DNA of 64,000 nt from Klebsiella pneumoniae (GCA_945861635.1 CAMAWH010000003.1:118608-182607); one strand, 5' to 3'. Shown: positions 17,194 to 26,734, counted from the stretch's first letter. Made by a program: numbers and translations. The notes: generated from the letters alone by a model not told the origin.

Positions 17194-18645
17194 ATGTCTG
17201 AGCCCGCCCGCTCCCGCCTCCTCCCGCAGCTGTGGTGGCTCCTGCCGCTTGCGGGTGCGTGGGCCTGGTATGCCACGGTCATCACGAGTTTTATCGCACG
17301 AATTCGCGCGCTGGATTGCGTCGAAAACTACGGATTCGCCGTGTTCGACCAGATTATCTACAACGCGGCGACGACGGGGCACTTCCAGCAAACGATCCAC
17401 TTCGGGTACGTGGATGACTGGCTTTGGTCCGGGCATCGTTGCCTGTACCAGTTTGTGATTCCGTGGCTGTATTCCCACGATCCCGGCCCGGAATTTCTCG
17501 CCCGCCTCCAGGTCGGCGTCGTTGCGCTCGGCGCTCTGCCGGCGTTTGGGTTGGGCCGGCGGGCCATTGCCCAGGGTGATCGCGGCCTCGCCGGAGCGTT
17601 GGCCGGGGTGCTGGGCATGCTCGTCTATCTCTGCTTCCCGGCGTTGATGGCGCTCGCGCGGGCGGATTACCAGGACTTGCTGCTCGGCGTCCCGTTCATG
17701 CTGGCGGCCATCCACCAATCGCGGCGTGAAAGCAGCGTCGGCTTCCTGCTCGCGGGGTTCGCCGCCTGCGCCGCGCGGGAAGAATGGGCGATGATGTTGC
17801 CATTGGTCGGCCTCAGCTTTCCGGGGCGCCTCAAGCAACGCGCCGGCTGGTGTCTGCGGGGACTCGGAGTCTCCCTCGTCTACGCAGCATTTGTGGCGTA
17901 TCTTGGGCGGAATCACCAAGGCTACGACAACCAGACCGCCAGCCACCTCGGCGGCGTTTTTCTGGAGGGCGTTCGCTTCACGCGCTCGTGGACAGATGTG
18001 GAACGATTTTACTTGGGCTTCCTGCAGCCTGTCCAGGGGCTCGCCGTGCTCGCCCCGCTCACGACGATTCCCGCCGCGGGCGCGCTATTTTTCCACCTGA
18101 CCGCGCCGTCGCAAGGCGGCATCGACACGCAGTGGAGCGGACACATCCACCATATGGCGCCGGTGGCGACGTTCTTGATCGCCGGCTGCATCGACGCCAT
18201 GGGCGTTTTGGAGGCGGGCATCCGGAGGCTGCCTCGCTTCCGCGGAGCCGTCCGCGTCGTCCTGCTGGGCCTCGCAGGTGGGTGGGTGGTCCGCAAGATG
18301 ACGCTGTGGCTCGCCTTTCTCCACATCACGCCAACACTGACCACACCTACCGAGTTGAACCCACCACGGGCCCCAGAATGGGCCCTGGCCGCGCAGGTTC
18401 CCGCCGGCGCCACCGTCGCAACCGATACGCACGCTTCCCTCACGCTCTCCAGCCGCACGGGGAGCTACACGTATTCGGAAAGTCTCGCCGACAAGACCCG
18501 CGGACGCGGGTTGGACGTTGTCGAATACGCGATGATTCGAAACACCGATTCCTCCTGGGTCGGTGGAGCCGTGAACGCCGGGGCCACGGTCGTGGGCAGC
18601 ACCGCGACCTACACCCTGTACAAAATGCCGTGGGCGCTGCATTGA
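17194..18645 (+). CDS. DUF2079-type multi-pass membrane protein
   Basis: 483 residues with many hydrophobic helices (for example LPLAGAWAWYATVI, ALAGVLGMLVYLCFPALMAL). The phrase AVFDQIIYNAATTGHF near residue 50 and the AAREEWAMMLPLVGL and HYHH-like periplasmic stretch are characteristic of the DUF2079 family of predicted glycosyltransferase-like (GT-C) membrane proteins. A C-terminal soluble part (VATDTHASLTLSSRT) follows. The family has no assigned reaction. The ATG follows the divergent promoter region shared with the lipid-kinase-like gene; the VIT1-like gene starts 19 bp downstream, so they are probably co-transcribed. Confidence 0.8.
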   Translation: MSEPARSRLLPQLWWLLPLAGAWAWYATVITSFIARIRALDCVENYGFAVFDQIIYNAATTGHFQQTIHFGYVDDWLWSGHRCLYQFVIPWLYSHDPGPEFLARLQVGVVALGALPAFGLGRRAIAQGDRGLAGALAGVLGMLVYLCFPALMALARADYQDLLLGVPFMLAAIHQSRRESSVGFLLAGFAACAAREEWAMMLPLVGLSFPGRLKQRAGWCLRGLGVSLVYAAFVAYLGRNHQGYDNQTASHLGGVFLEGVRFTRSWTDVERFYLGFLQPVQGLAVLAPLTTIPAAGALFFHLTAPSQGGIDTQWSGHIHHMAPVATFLIAGCIDAMGVLEAGIRRLPRFRGAVRVVLLGLAGGWVVRKMTLWLAFLHITPTLTTPTELNPPRAPEWALAAQVPAGATVATDTHASLTLSSRTGSYTYSESLADKTRGRGLDVVEYAMIRNTDSSWVGGAVNAGATVVGSTATYTLYKMPWALH

Positions 18646-18664
18646 CCGCCCGTGGGAGGCCGGC

Positions 18665-19693
18665 GTGAGTGATCTGCGCGATCGTTGGCAGGAAGAAGCG
18701 CAGTCCGCTTGGTTGTATGCACGTTTGGCGGCGGCAGAAACGGACGCCCGGCGCCGCGAGTTGTTCAAGGCCCTCGGCGCCACTGCGGTCGTGCAGGCCG
18801 GATTGATCGCGACAGAAGCGGCGGAAAACGGCGTGATCTTCGCGCCGCTCGTGGCGTCACCCCGCGCGCGATTCGTCGCAACCCTGGCGGACACCTTTGG
18901 AACGGGCGTCGTCAAGCCGATGCTTGCATCCCTGAAAATTCGCGGGCTGAGCGCGTGGGATGCGCCGGGTCACGGCACACCGAAGACCTTGAGTGACATC
19001 GGCACGCGACATCGCTCGCGGGGCGCCGGCGGAACGTTGCGAGCTGCCGTTTTTGGGATCAACGACGGGCTCGTCTCGAACACCTCGCTCATCCTAGGGA
19101 TGGCGGGTGCGGCGGCCGACCCACACACTGTGGTGATCGCGGGATTCGCGGGGCTTTTGGCCGGCGCATTTTCGATGGCGGCGGGCGAGTTTGTCTCCAT
19201 GGCCTCGCAGCGGGAGCTGTTCGAACACCAGATGGCCGAGGAGAAGGACGAATTGGCGAGGTACCCGGACGAGGAGGCGGAGGAACTCGCCGTCATCTAT
19301 GCCGCGCGCGGGGTGCCCATCGAGGAAGCGCGTCGTATTGCGCATCACCTCGTGCGTGACCCGGAGCGCGCGTTGGACACACTCGCAAGAGAGGAGTTGG
19401 GCATCAATCCCCAGGACCTCGGCTCACCGTGGGGGGCCGCCGCGAGCTCGTTTGTGGCATTTGCGGCCGGCGCCGGGCTGCCGCTGATGGTTCTGGTGTC
19501 GTCTGCGGCGGCGAATGCCGTCTTCCTTACGACGATCTCGTCCGGGTTGGCGCTCTTTCTCGTCGGCGCCGCACTCTCGCTTTATTCAGGCAGGAACTCG
19601 CTGGTGGGCGGGGCGCGCATGTTGGGCGTCGGCGCGCTTGCGGGGGGCGCAACGTTCGCCGCGGGCGCGCTGTTTGGAGTGGCGACGGGGTAG
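18665..19693 (+). CDS. VIT1/CCC1-family iron/manganese transporter with ferritin-like N-terminus (MbfA-like)
   Basis: 342 residues from a GTG. Residues about 1-120 are an alpha-helical erythrin/rubrerythrin-like segment (WQEEAQSAWLYARLAAAE), but the usual EExxH iron ligands of the second half are missing (ALGATAVVQAGL). The C-terminal part is a clear VIT1/CCC1 domain: GINDGLVSNTSLILGMAG, AGEFVSMASQRELFE, the Glu-rich cytosolic helices (EEKDELARYPDEEAEEL) and five membrane helices. Such membrane ferritin-like proteins export iron. The neighbouring DUF2079 gene gives no extra clue. Confidence 0.85.
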   Translation: MSDLRDRWQEEAQSAWLYARLAAAETDARRRELFKALGATAVVQAGLIATEAAENGVIFAPLVASPRARFVATLADTFGTGVVKPMLASLKIRGLSAWDAPGHGTPKTLSDIGTRHRSRGAGGTLRAAVFGINDGLVSNTSLILGMAGAAADPHTVVIAGFAGLLAGAFSMAAGEFVSMASQRELFEHQMAEEKDELARYPDEEAEELAVIYAARGVPIEEARRIAHHLVRDPERALDTLAREELGINPQDLGSPWGAAASSFVAFAAGAGLPLMVLVSSAAANAVFLTTISSGLALFLVGAALSLYSGRNSLVGGARMLGVGALAGGATFAAGALFGVATG

Positions 19694-19699
19694 TCTCGC

Positions 19700-21184
19700 G
19701 TGGTAAGCAGTGGGATGTTCGGACTCCTGGCCTGCGCGTCGTCACTCACCGTGGAGCCGGGCAAACACGGCGGCGGTACCGACGCGCCCGGCGTGGCCAT
19801 TGGCGCCCCTGGGGTGTTCGACCCGCTGCTCGGCGGCCCCGCGTCCATCACGATCACAGGCGCGCCCGGTACCGTTACTGTGTCCCTGACCGCTCCCGAT
19901 GGCGGCACCACCAGCGCGGCGTGGGCGGGCCCCCTGCCCCTCACCTTCCAGTGGGATGGGCACGCGCCGGATGCGCCGGACGGGTGGCTTCGCGCCGGGC
20001 CGTACCGTCTCACCGCCACCCGAGACGACGATGGCACCGCCGCCTCCACCCCCGTACGCCTCGTCCGGGCCGGGTTCGTGGCCGTGCACGCCGAAGATGA
20101 CGACGGCCTGACCGCCATTCGGGAGCCGGTGTATTGGCACGGAGCGGACGTGCTGCAGGACGTGGCCGCTCCCTTCGCCACGCTCGACGGGCTGGAGGAC
20201 GCCGATGGCAACCCCCGAGACTTCCCCCTGGTAGGCGACGCGCTCGACGCTCCCGCCGCGTCGCAGCCCGTCGCCTACTCCGCCGCCTCGCGCCCCCTCC
20301 TTTCCCTCACACCTGGGGAGAGCGATCTGTTCGATGGCAGCGGGCTCGCGGGCGCAAACGTCCGGCTCCGCGTGGTGGGGTGGACGGTGATCTCCGGGCT
20401 GCCGATCGCGGACGGCGTTTCCGTCGTGATTCAGAAAGACACGGCAGTCGCAGATTCGCTCGGGGTCTATGACGACACCCTGGCGCTGACATTCACGTCG
20501 GAAGGCGCCGATATCGGTACCCAGCGCCTCCCCCTCCGGACCTACGCCCTCCTTGGACCCACAACCTTCGATCACGACGACGAGAAATACCACCCCTGGG
20601 TGGACGCCATCGACCCCCTCCTGCGCGACATCGCAGGGACAGCGCCCGAGCACGACGCCGTCGTCAACGCGACGCGGGATTGGATCTACGACGCGGCCAA
20701 CCTCTCGTATGACACGGAATACGGTGCAAGCGCGTACACGAACTACGGACGAGAGAACTGGACGGCCGCGCACTTCAACATGAACGCATTCCTTGCCCGA
20801 AAATATGGCAGCGTCATCAACTGTACCGATTGCGCCAGCATTCTCCTGACCTATAGCAACATGCTTGGCGCCGACCTCCACTACGCCATCGTGCTGGAGA
20901 ATTTTGACCTGAATCAAATCCTTGCGATTGGCGGTGATCAGTTCTCGAACTGTCCCTTTGGAGGAGACACATGCGGCTTCAGCTACCACGCCATCACCAC
21001 GGATGACGACGACGCAACCTCGATCTGGGACGCCACGCTCTCGCTTGACGGCGATGACGACCCAGGGTCCCTACCCGGCCGCGAGTTGTCGGTGCACGCG
21101 ATTCCGGGAGGCGAGTACCTCGAGCGCTTGGTGAAATCCGGCCGTGCCGCGTATCGGTACCACTCCCAGGGGACGCTGCAATGA
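19700..21184 (+). CDS. Lipoprotein with transglutaminase-like catalytic domain
   Basis: About 490 residues. A lipobox LLAC follows a GTG (19700) or ATG (19715) start. The first ~280 residues are beta-rich with an Ig-like block (PGTVTVSLTAPDGG). The C-terminal ~200 residues match the transglutaminase/protease fold: HDAVVNATRDWIYD, INCTDCASILLTYSNMLG (Cys about 373 as candidate nucleophile), CGFSYHAITT (His about 425) and SIWDATLSL (Asp about 439). The triad order Cys-His-Asp fits, so peptide crosslinking or hydrolysis at the cell surface is plausible. Its stop overlaps the start of the next small secreted protein. Confidence 0.75.
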   Translation: MVSSGMFGLLACASSLTVEPGKHGGGTDAPGVAIGAPGVFDPLLGGPASITITGAPGTVTVSLTAPDGGTTSAAWAGPLPLTFQWDGHAPDAPDGWLRAGPYRLTATRDDDGTAASTPVRLVRAGFVAVHAEDDDGLTAIREPVYWHGADVLQDVAAPFATLDGLEDADGNPRDFPLVGDALDAPAASQPVAYSAASRPLLSLTPGESDLFDGSGLAGANVRLRVVGWTVISGLPIADGVSVVIQKDTAVADSLGVYDDTLALTFTSEGADIGTQRLPLRTYALLGPTTFDHDDEKYHPWVDAIDPLLRDIAGTAPEHDAVVNATRDWIYDAANLSYDTEYGASAYTNYGRENWTAAHFNMNAFLARKYGSVINCTDCASILLTYSNMLGADLHYAIVLENFDLNQILAIGGDQFSNCPFGGDTCGFSYHAITTDDDDATSIWDATLSLDGDDDPGSLPGRELSVHAIPGGEYLERLVKSGRAAYRYHSQGTLQ

Positions 21185-21633
21185 TCGGCATCCTACTCTC
21201 GCTCCTCCTGACCGGCGCACACGCGGAGGAGCCGACGATTCCAGGCCGCGACGGGAGGCTTGCAGGCATCCCAACGGCCACGCTCGCGTCACTCGGCATC
21301 ACACATATTGAACCCAGCACCGAGGCCCCCGGTTGGCAGGCCGCCGTCGCTGGAGGGTGGGTCCGCATGGCGTGGCATCCCGATTCAGCCAGCGCGCATA
21401 CCGCGTTCCTTTTTCAGCGGATCGCGGCGTCCACCCGCCACCTGCCCGACATCGCGGCAGCCGGCGCCGACGAGGCAGCGGGTGACCCAGCAGGCTTTCT
21501 CGTGGTCCGACGCGGCAACTTGATCTTCACAATTCGTGCGGCGGGCGCCGAAATCCTTATGAGACGCCTGCTTGCGAAGGTTGTGCGGGGGCCGGAACCG
21601 CAACCGCACGACGTGTATTCCCGCGCGCCCTGA
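21181..21633 (+). CDS. Small secreted protein of unknown function
   Basis: 150 residues with signal peptide MIGILLSLLLTGAHA. No recognised domain. It overlaps the transglutaminase-like lipoprotein gene by ATGA, so the two are likely made together and may act together in the periplasm. Contains WVRMAWHPDS and FLVVRRGNLIFTIR, suggesting a small beta-rich fold. Confidence 0.65.
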   Translation: MIGILLSLLLTGAHAEEPTIPGRDGRLAGIPTATLASLGITHIEPSTEAPGWQAAVAGGWVRMAWHPDSASAHTAFLFQRIAASTRHLPDIAAAGADEAAGDPAGFLVVRRGNLIFTIRAAGAEILMRRLLAKVVRGPEPQPHDVYSRAP

Positions 21634-21661
21634 TTCGCGGCACTACGGCGCAGGCGCAGCG

Positions 21662-22591
21662 CTACGGCGGCGACGGAAGCGCCGCCAGCATGCTGCGCAC
21701 TTCTTCGGTGCGGTCACCCGCTGCATCGGAGAGGAACTCCACGGCAAACCGCCGCGCATCCCCGTTGCGGCCCAGCTCAACCAGCGCGCGGATGCGCCGA
21801 ACACGCAATTCGTCACGGGCGTAGCCAGATTCTGCAAGGGCGAGGCCCAGCTCAACCACCTCCAGCACCTCTCTGGCGCTGGCACCTTCTTCCTGCAATG
21901 CGTCGGCCCGCCCGATCAAACCCATTGCTGTTCGGGGAAGACACTCCCGACGATCGCCGGGATTCAGGAGGGACGCGGCTCCATTTTCACATGTCACCTC
22001 CACCCTGCCGTGTTGTACTTCGACGGATGTGCCCATGCGGTCACGGTTGACGGTGAAGCCGGTGCCGATCACGCTCACCTCGGCCTCCCGCGTCGCCACC
22101 GCGAAGTGAATCCCAAGGTTGGGAACGACCTCGACATGCAACGTTCCCCGCTCCCATTTCACCGAAGGCTCGGCCACCGTACCCTGGACCGATCCCTGGC
22201 CTGAAAACGCGAGCAGTACGCCCGGACGCGGCTCAAGCGTGGCGAACACGTCGGACGATGAATCAAGCTGGGCCGAAAGCAGCGCGGGCGGCGCAGGCGG
22301 GCGAATCGCGAAAAGCGCGGCCGCAGCCACGGCAAACGTGATGACCCCAATGGCCGGAGCGCGGCGCCTGACGCGGCCAAACCACGTCGCGTCGCGCGCT
22401 CGACTGGCCTCCACCGCCCGGCGAACGCGCGCCTCCGCACCGTGGGGGATGGGCGGGAGCTGGCACAGCAGGCGGGCCGCGACGGCATCCTCGACCACAT
22501 GGGTCCGAGAAAGCATCGACGGAGTCTCCTGCATCACATTCCCGCGCGAACCTGCGCGCAGCTCCCGCATCCAAGCGATAAAACGTGTCAT
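21662..22591 (-). CDS. FecR-like anti-sigma / membrane sensor
   Basis: 309 residues. A cytosolic N-terminus of ~78 residues is followed by one membrane helix (IGVITFAVAAAALFAI) and a periplasmic FecR-type beta domain (GVLLAFSGQGSVQGTV, WERGTLHVEV, VSVIGTGFTVN, VEVQHGRVEVTCE). A helical C-terminal ~90 residues resembles TPR. It is translated with the ECF sigma gene upstream (ATGA overlap at 22588-22591), the standard sigma/anti-sigma arrangement. It presumably holds the sigma factor until a surface signal arrives. Confidence 0.85.
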   Translation of the reverse strand: MTRFIAWMRELRAGSRGNVMQETPSMLSRTHVVEDAVAARLLCQLPPIPHGAEARVRRAVEASRARDATWFGRVRRRAPAIGVITFAVAAAALFAIRPPAPPALLSAQLDSSSDVFATLEPRPGVLLAFSGQGSVQGTVAEPSVKWERGTLHVEVVPNLGIHFAVATREAEVSVIGTGFTVNRDRMGTSVEVQHGRVEVTCENGAASLLNPGDRRECLPRTAMGLIGRADALQEEGASAREVLEVVELGLALAESGYARDELRVRRIRALVELGRNGDARRFAVEFLSDAAGDRTEEVRSMLAALPSPP

Positions 22592-23217
22592 TGCGCCACT
22601 CCTTCGGCGAGCCCACGGGCCCGCGCAGTGCGCATGAAATTTTCTCGTGCACGACGTAGGCGGCTCTTCACCGTTCCCGCCGGAATCCCCAAGAGCGACG
22701 CTGCTTCCGTGTCACTGCGTTCTTCAAGTAGGCAGAGCATGAGCACCTCTCGTTCAATCGCCGGCAGCGTTTCCATGATCTCGTGCACCATTTTTCCCGT
22801 TTCCGACACTTCGTACAGCCTCGCTGGGCCACCATTCGGGTCGGCGCGCTCGATGGATGCCCCCGGCACCCAGCGCCGGTACCAGGCCCTTAGGCGCATC
22901 CGCGCAACCGTCCGCCGCGTGATGCCAAACAGCCACGCCGGAAATCGCTCCGCGTCGTAGACGCGATCAATTCTCCGAATGGCCGTCAGCAAGACGTCAT
23001 GCGCCGCTTCCTCGGAATCCACCCGCGGCCCGCCCAACCGATCACACCAACGCAAAACCGTTGGCAGCCACACGCTGACCATGCGATCTTCCGCACCTGG
23101 CGCCCCAGACTGAAGTGCCTTCATGAGTTCCGTGTCGACCAATGCGTGGGCCATCCGCTCCTTGTATGCCCGGACGCGGGCGAACGGATCACCGAAAATC
23201 ACCCCATTGCGCACCAA
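22588..23217 (-). CDS. ECF-family RNA polymerase sigma factor
   Basis: About 190-209 residues with sigma region 2 (VDSEEAAHDVLLTAIRRIDR, FPAWLFGITRRTVARMR) and region 4 (LPAIEREVLMLCLLEERSDTEAASLLGIPAGTVKSRLRRARENF). The start is uncertain: TTG/GTG codons at 23217-23202 overlap the upstream gene by up to 29 bp, and MAHALVD at 23154 is an alternative. Partner of the FecR-like protein. The upstream barrel-like gene may be in the same transcript. Its regulon cannot be read from the window. Confidence 0.88.
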   Translation of the reverse strand: MVRNGVIFGDPFARVRAYKERMAHALVDTELMKALQSGAPGAEDRMVSVWLPTVLRWCDRLGGPRVDSEEAAHDVLLTAIRRIDRVYDAERFPAWLFGITRRTVARMRLRAWYRRWVPGASIERADPNGGPARLYEVSETGKMVHEIMETLPAIEREVLMLCLLEERSDTEAASLLGIPAGTVKSRLRRARENFMRTARARGLAEGVAQ

Positions 23218-24163
23218 AACTCAGGCGTGCAGACCACGAGGCGAGCGTGGTGTGATCGCCGGACGGTGCCTTGATGTCCGTGGAGCGCAGGTCGCCCGCC
23301 AGTCGCAGGGTCGGCGATACCGACCAGCCCGGCGCTATCGCATGATTCGTGCCGACGGTGACCGCAGCCCAGGGGTACACGGCCGTGGAGAGCACGTCCG
23401 CTCCCTGCGAGAATCGCCCCCACCGCGCACCGCCTTCGAGGCCGGTCGTGACGACGAGCAAGCCCTCCGACGCGTACGCCAGCCCAGCGCCGACGGAGAC
23501 GCCGGCCACGCTTGTTCCGCGGCCGACGACGGTCACGCGCGCCGGACCAACAACGTCAGCGACCAAGCCGACGAACAGTCCGGGCCTGACGATGGCGCCG
23601 GCCGCAACGCCCGCGGCCGCGGTTGGATCGACGCCCGGACGCCATTCCGCACCGACGTTCAGCCGTGCGGAAGGATGGACGCGGACCGTTGGCGGCGAAG
23701 CGACTGCCGCCGGAACGGGCTCGACGGGCGGCGAAACCACGGGCGGCGGCGGTGGCACCACGGCGGGCTTCGGGGCCGGTTTCGGCCGCGGGGGAATGGG
23801 AAGCGGGGCGGGAAGCGGGGCGGTGGCCACTGCTGAAGGCGCGTCTACAATCGGACGGGCACCGATGGGGCGGAGCAAACTCGCCATCAACAAGGCCGCG
23901 TCCTCGCGCTGGGCGTTCGTCCCGGGTGTGGCAATGGTTGCCGTTCGGGTTGACCCGGCGGCGTCACGCACGACCAGTTGCCAGCCCTGTCCGGTGACGA
24001 CAACGTCCACTGACCCGCCGCCCCCCGACCCGCCGGTCTGTAGCCCCGCCAATGCGAAGGCATCCCGCCACGCCTCGGGATTTTCATCCGCCGGAAGGCG
24101 CACGGGAACGCCCGCCCACGCGAGCGAAGGGACCCACAACGCGAAGAACGAAATCCACCGCAC
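23189..24163 (-). CDS. Exported Pro-rich protein with outer-membrane-barrel-like C-terminus
   Basis: About 324 residues from a GTG at 24163 that gives a clean signal peptide (RWISFFALWVPSLAWAG). Then a ~90-residue globular domain (ENPEAWRDAFALAGLQ, GWQLVVRDAAGSTRTATI), a Pro-rich linker (PIPPRPKPAPKPAVVPPPPP) that may span peptidoglycan, and ~190 residues with alternating Gly/aromatic strands (LNVGAEWRPGVD, GAGLAYASEGLLVVTTGLEGGARWGRF) ending in LSFGAQWGDFR. The last residue is not the usual Phe, so a beta-barrel is a guess. It overlaps the ECF sigma gene start and may be co-expressed with it. Confidence 0.65.
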   Translation of the reverse strand: MRWISFFALWVPSLAWAGVPVRLPADENPEAWRDAFALAGLQTGGSGGGGSVDVVVTGQGWQLVVRDAAGSTRTATIATPGTNAQREDAALLMASLLRPIGARPIVDAPSAVATAPLPAPLPIPPRPKPAPKPAVVPPPPPVVSPPVEPVPAAVASPPTVRVHPSARLNVGAEWRPGVDPTAAAGVAAGAIVRPGLFVGLVADVVGPARVTVVGRGTSVAGVSVGAGLAYASEGLLVVTTGLEGGARWGRFSQGADVLSTAVYPWAAVTVGTNHAIAPGWSVSPTLRLAGDLRSTDIKAPSGDHTTLASWSARLSFGAQWGDFR

Positions 24164-24327
24164 CGCGGCTACAATCACCCGGGCACGGAAATCGGTGTGG
24201 CGCTTTGCAGGATCTTTACGGGAGGCGTCGTGTCTGCGCGAACGCTCGCCCGGGGCCGACCGAGGCCGCGCGCGTCCACCGGCGGCCACGCCGTCCGAGC
24301 CGGACGCCCAAGCGGGCTGCGCGCGGA

Positions 24328-26694
24328 CTACCGCCGCTCCTTCTGCGCGGCCTCCAACTCCGTCAAACGCTTCTCCAACGCCTCGACTTTGGCCGCCAGC
24401 TCGTTGGGCGTGGCGGATGGCGTCTGTTTGGCGCGAATGTGCTGGATCGCGGTTAGCGCGGCGGACGCGAGTTCCGCGATTGTTTCCTCGCGCCGAAATG
24501 ACTCCAAAACCGGGATACTCCGGTCATCACCGGCGGCACTCAACACGCCCACGGCACCCTCCCTCCCCCGTTGGTCAAGGTCCGTCAGCAGGGGTTCGGC
24601 GGCGCGCGCAACCCGTGACTTCGCCGCGTCCCGCGCGCTGCCGACGTCCATCCGGCCTGCAATTCGACTCGCGGCGCGAACGCGGGCAAGTCGGAGCCGC
24701 CCGGGACCGTTCAGGGTCAGGAGCACGGTCAGGTCGGCGAGCGTGCCGTGATCCCCGAGGGCGTCCGCTGCGCGCGCCGCGAGCCAGTCGTCCCCCAGCG
24801 AACCGGGCACCAACCGGCTGCGGGCGGCAAGAACGGCCTGCGCGGGGGCGAGGCGCGCCATGGCGCCCAACGCGGCCGCGCGGACATCGATGTTGGGGTC
24901 GCGCGAAAATCTCTCCTGAATCGTCGGCATCGCTGCCGTGCTCACACCCTCTCCGAGGGCGGTAATGGCAGCTTCTCGGACACGCGCATCGGGATCGGCG
25001 GCGAGCAAGACCAACGTCGCGGGCACGCGTTGTTTACCGAGTGCCCGGATGACGGCCAACCGCAGATCGATGGGCCCGGCCAGCGCGAGCGGGAGCAGCG
25101 CGGCAGAATGGTCCGTCTCCGCCAGCGCATCGATGGCCGCGAGCACGGCAAACGGTTGCTCGGAACGAAGTTGCGCCTCCCACATCGCCGGATCCTGCTC
25201 GTGAACCACCGAGGCGAGCACGCCGGAGCGCGGATCGAACGCGACGTACGTTGCGATGCCCTCGACGGATACCTCCACATCCTCTCCTTCCAACCACGCG
25301 GTTACCGTCCGCGGACCCATCTCTGTTCCGACTTCGACCTCGACCGGCAGGGCATACGGCGGGTGGGAATCATCCAGGGTCTGGCGCACGGTAACCGTGG
25401 TCCACCCGTCCTTTACGCGCGACGTCACCGTGAGCGCCGGGACGGTCGGCAATTCCACCCATTGCTGGAAGAACCAGCCCAACTCCCGCCCGCTCACCAC
25501 CTCCATCGCGCTGCGCAGGTCATCGGTGTCCACCGTCTTATGGGCGTTGTCCGCGACGTACCGACGGATGCCGCGCCAAAATGTGTCCTCGCCGAGGAGG
25601 GTGCGCAGCATGTGCAACACGCTCGCACCCTTGGCGTAGACGTTGTGACTCGTCGCGGCGTCCGGCAGGAAATAGCGCGCGGCGAGCGATTCGGCCTCAA
25701 GTGAGCCTCGAAAGCGGCTTCGCATCCCATTGGCGTAGAACCAGGCGCCACGGTGCGTCGCGTGCCAATCGGCTTCCATGAACTCGGCGAAGCCCTCATT
25801 GAGCCAAAGCTCCCGCCAATCTCGACACGTCAACAGGTCCCCAAACCACTGATGCGCCAGCTCGTGAGATACAATGCGCTCAATCGCGATAGAGCGCGTC
25901 GCGTCAGGCCCGTAGAGCAGCCACTCGGCTTCTACCGTCGCGGAGGTGTTCTCCATGCCGGCGTAGAGGAACCGCTGGACGAATACCTGCCGATAGGTGC
26001 CCCATGGAAAAGGCACGCCCGTCCGCTCGGCAAAGTGAGCGAACATTGCCGGAAGATCGCGCGTCACACCGTCCGTCCGGCCACCGGGTGCCGCGTGAAC
26101 GATCGCACCGGGCGCCGGCGTCGCCTCATACGGGCCCGCCGCGACCATGACCAGGTAGTTCGCCAGATCTGTGCCGCTGTTGGTAATGACGGTCCAGCCC
26201 TCCGGGACGTGAAATGTGCCCGTGTACGCGAAGCGATCGTTGGGATGATCCCAGCCTGGGAACCAATACCGATTGTCGTTGGCTTCTCCTTGGGAAAACA
26301 CTTCCGCATACCGATCCATCGGGGGCGCGCGGAAGTGCAGCCCAGAGCGCGGTGTTGCCGAATAGTGCAGAATCACCGTCATCGATTGGTCACGCAGCCC
26401 GTCGGGGACGGGAATGTGAATCGCCGGGCCGGTGATTCGAAACGCCGCCGCAACGCCGTCGACCGTGACCGATGCAATCCGCAATGCGACGCCGTCGAGC
26501 ACAAGCTCCCCCGGACCCAGCCGGTTCACCGTCCATGTTGCCGTGCCGGCAATCGTCCTGGAGGTAGGATCGACCGTAAGATCGAGCGCGAGTGCCTGCA
26601 TGTCGAACACCCGATCCGGGGCAACGACGTTGCGACGATCCGGAGCAATTGCAGGGGTTCCGCCGGACAGCGCAGATGCAACGAGCAGCAGCAT
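24328..26694 (-). CDS. M1-family metallopeptidase with HEAT-like C-terminal domain
   Basis: 788 residues with a short signal (MLLLVASALSGG). The M1 aminopeptidase core has the exopeptidase-like GMENTSAT motif (about 246), the zinc site HELAHQW at 277-283 and third ligand Glu300 in WLNEGFAEF. The C-terminal half contains HEAT-type repeats (LAVIRALGKQRVPATLVLLAADPDARVREAAITALGEG) and a coiled-coil end (KVEALEKRLTELEAAQ). The segment between the N-terminal beta domain and the catalytic domain is shorter than in typical members. Periplasmic or secreted peptide hydrolysis is expected. Confidence 0.92.
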   Translation of the reverse strand: MLLLVASALSGGTPAIAPDRRNVVAPDRVFDMQALALDLTVDPTSRTIAGTATWTVNRLGPGELVLDGVALRIASVTVDGVAAAFRITGPAIHIPVPDGLRDQSMTVILHYSATPRSGLHFRAPPMDRYAEVFSQGEANDNRYWFPGWDHPNDRFAYTGTFHVPEGWTVITNSGTDLANYLVMVAAGPYEATPAPGAIVHAAPGGRTDGVTRDLPAMFAHFAERTGVPFPWGTYRQVFVQRFLYAGMENTSATVEAEWLLYGPDATRSIAIERIVSHELAHQWFGDLLTCRDWRELWLNEGFAEFMEADWHATHRGAWFYANGMRSRFRGSLEAESLAARYFLPDAATSHNVYAKGASVLHMLRTLLGEDTFWRGIRRYVADNAHKTVDTDDLRSAMEVVSGRELGWFFQQWVELPTVPALTVTSRVKDGWTTVTVRQTLDDSHPPYALPVEVEVGTEMGPRTVTAWLEGEDVEVSVEGIATYVAFDPRSGVLASVVHEQDPAMWEAQLRSEQPFAVLAAIDALAETDHSAALLPLALAGPIDLRLAVIRALGKQRVPATLVLLAADPDARVREAAITALGEGVSTAAMPTIQERFSRDPNIDVRAAALGAMARLAPAQAVLAARSRLVPGSLGDDWLAARAADALGDHGTLADLTVLLTLNGPGRLRLARVRAASRIAGRMDVGSARDAAKSRVARAAEPLLTDLDQRGREGAVGVLSAAGDDRSIPVLESFRREETIAELASAALTAIQHIRAKQTPSATPNELAAKVEALEKRLTELEAAQKERR

Positions 26695-26734
26695 CCCGCC
26701 TCACTATCCGCTATTCTAGGCCACGAGGACCGCC

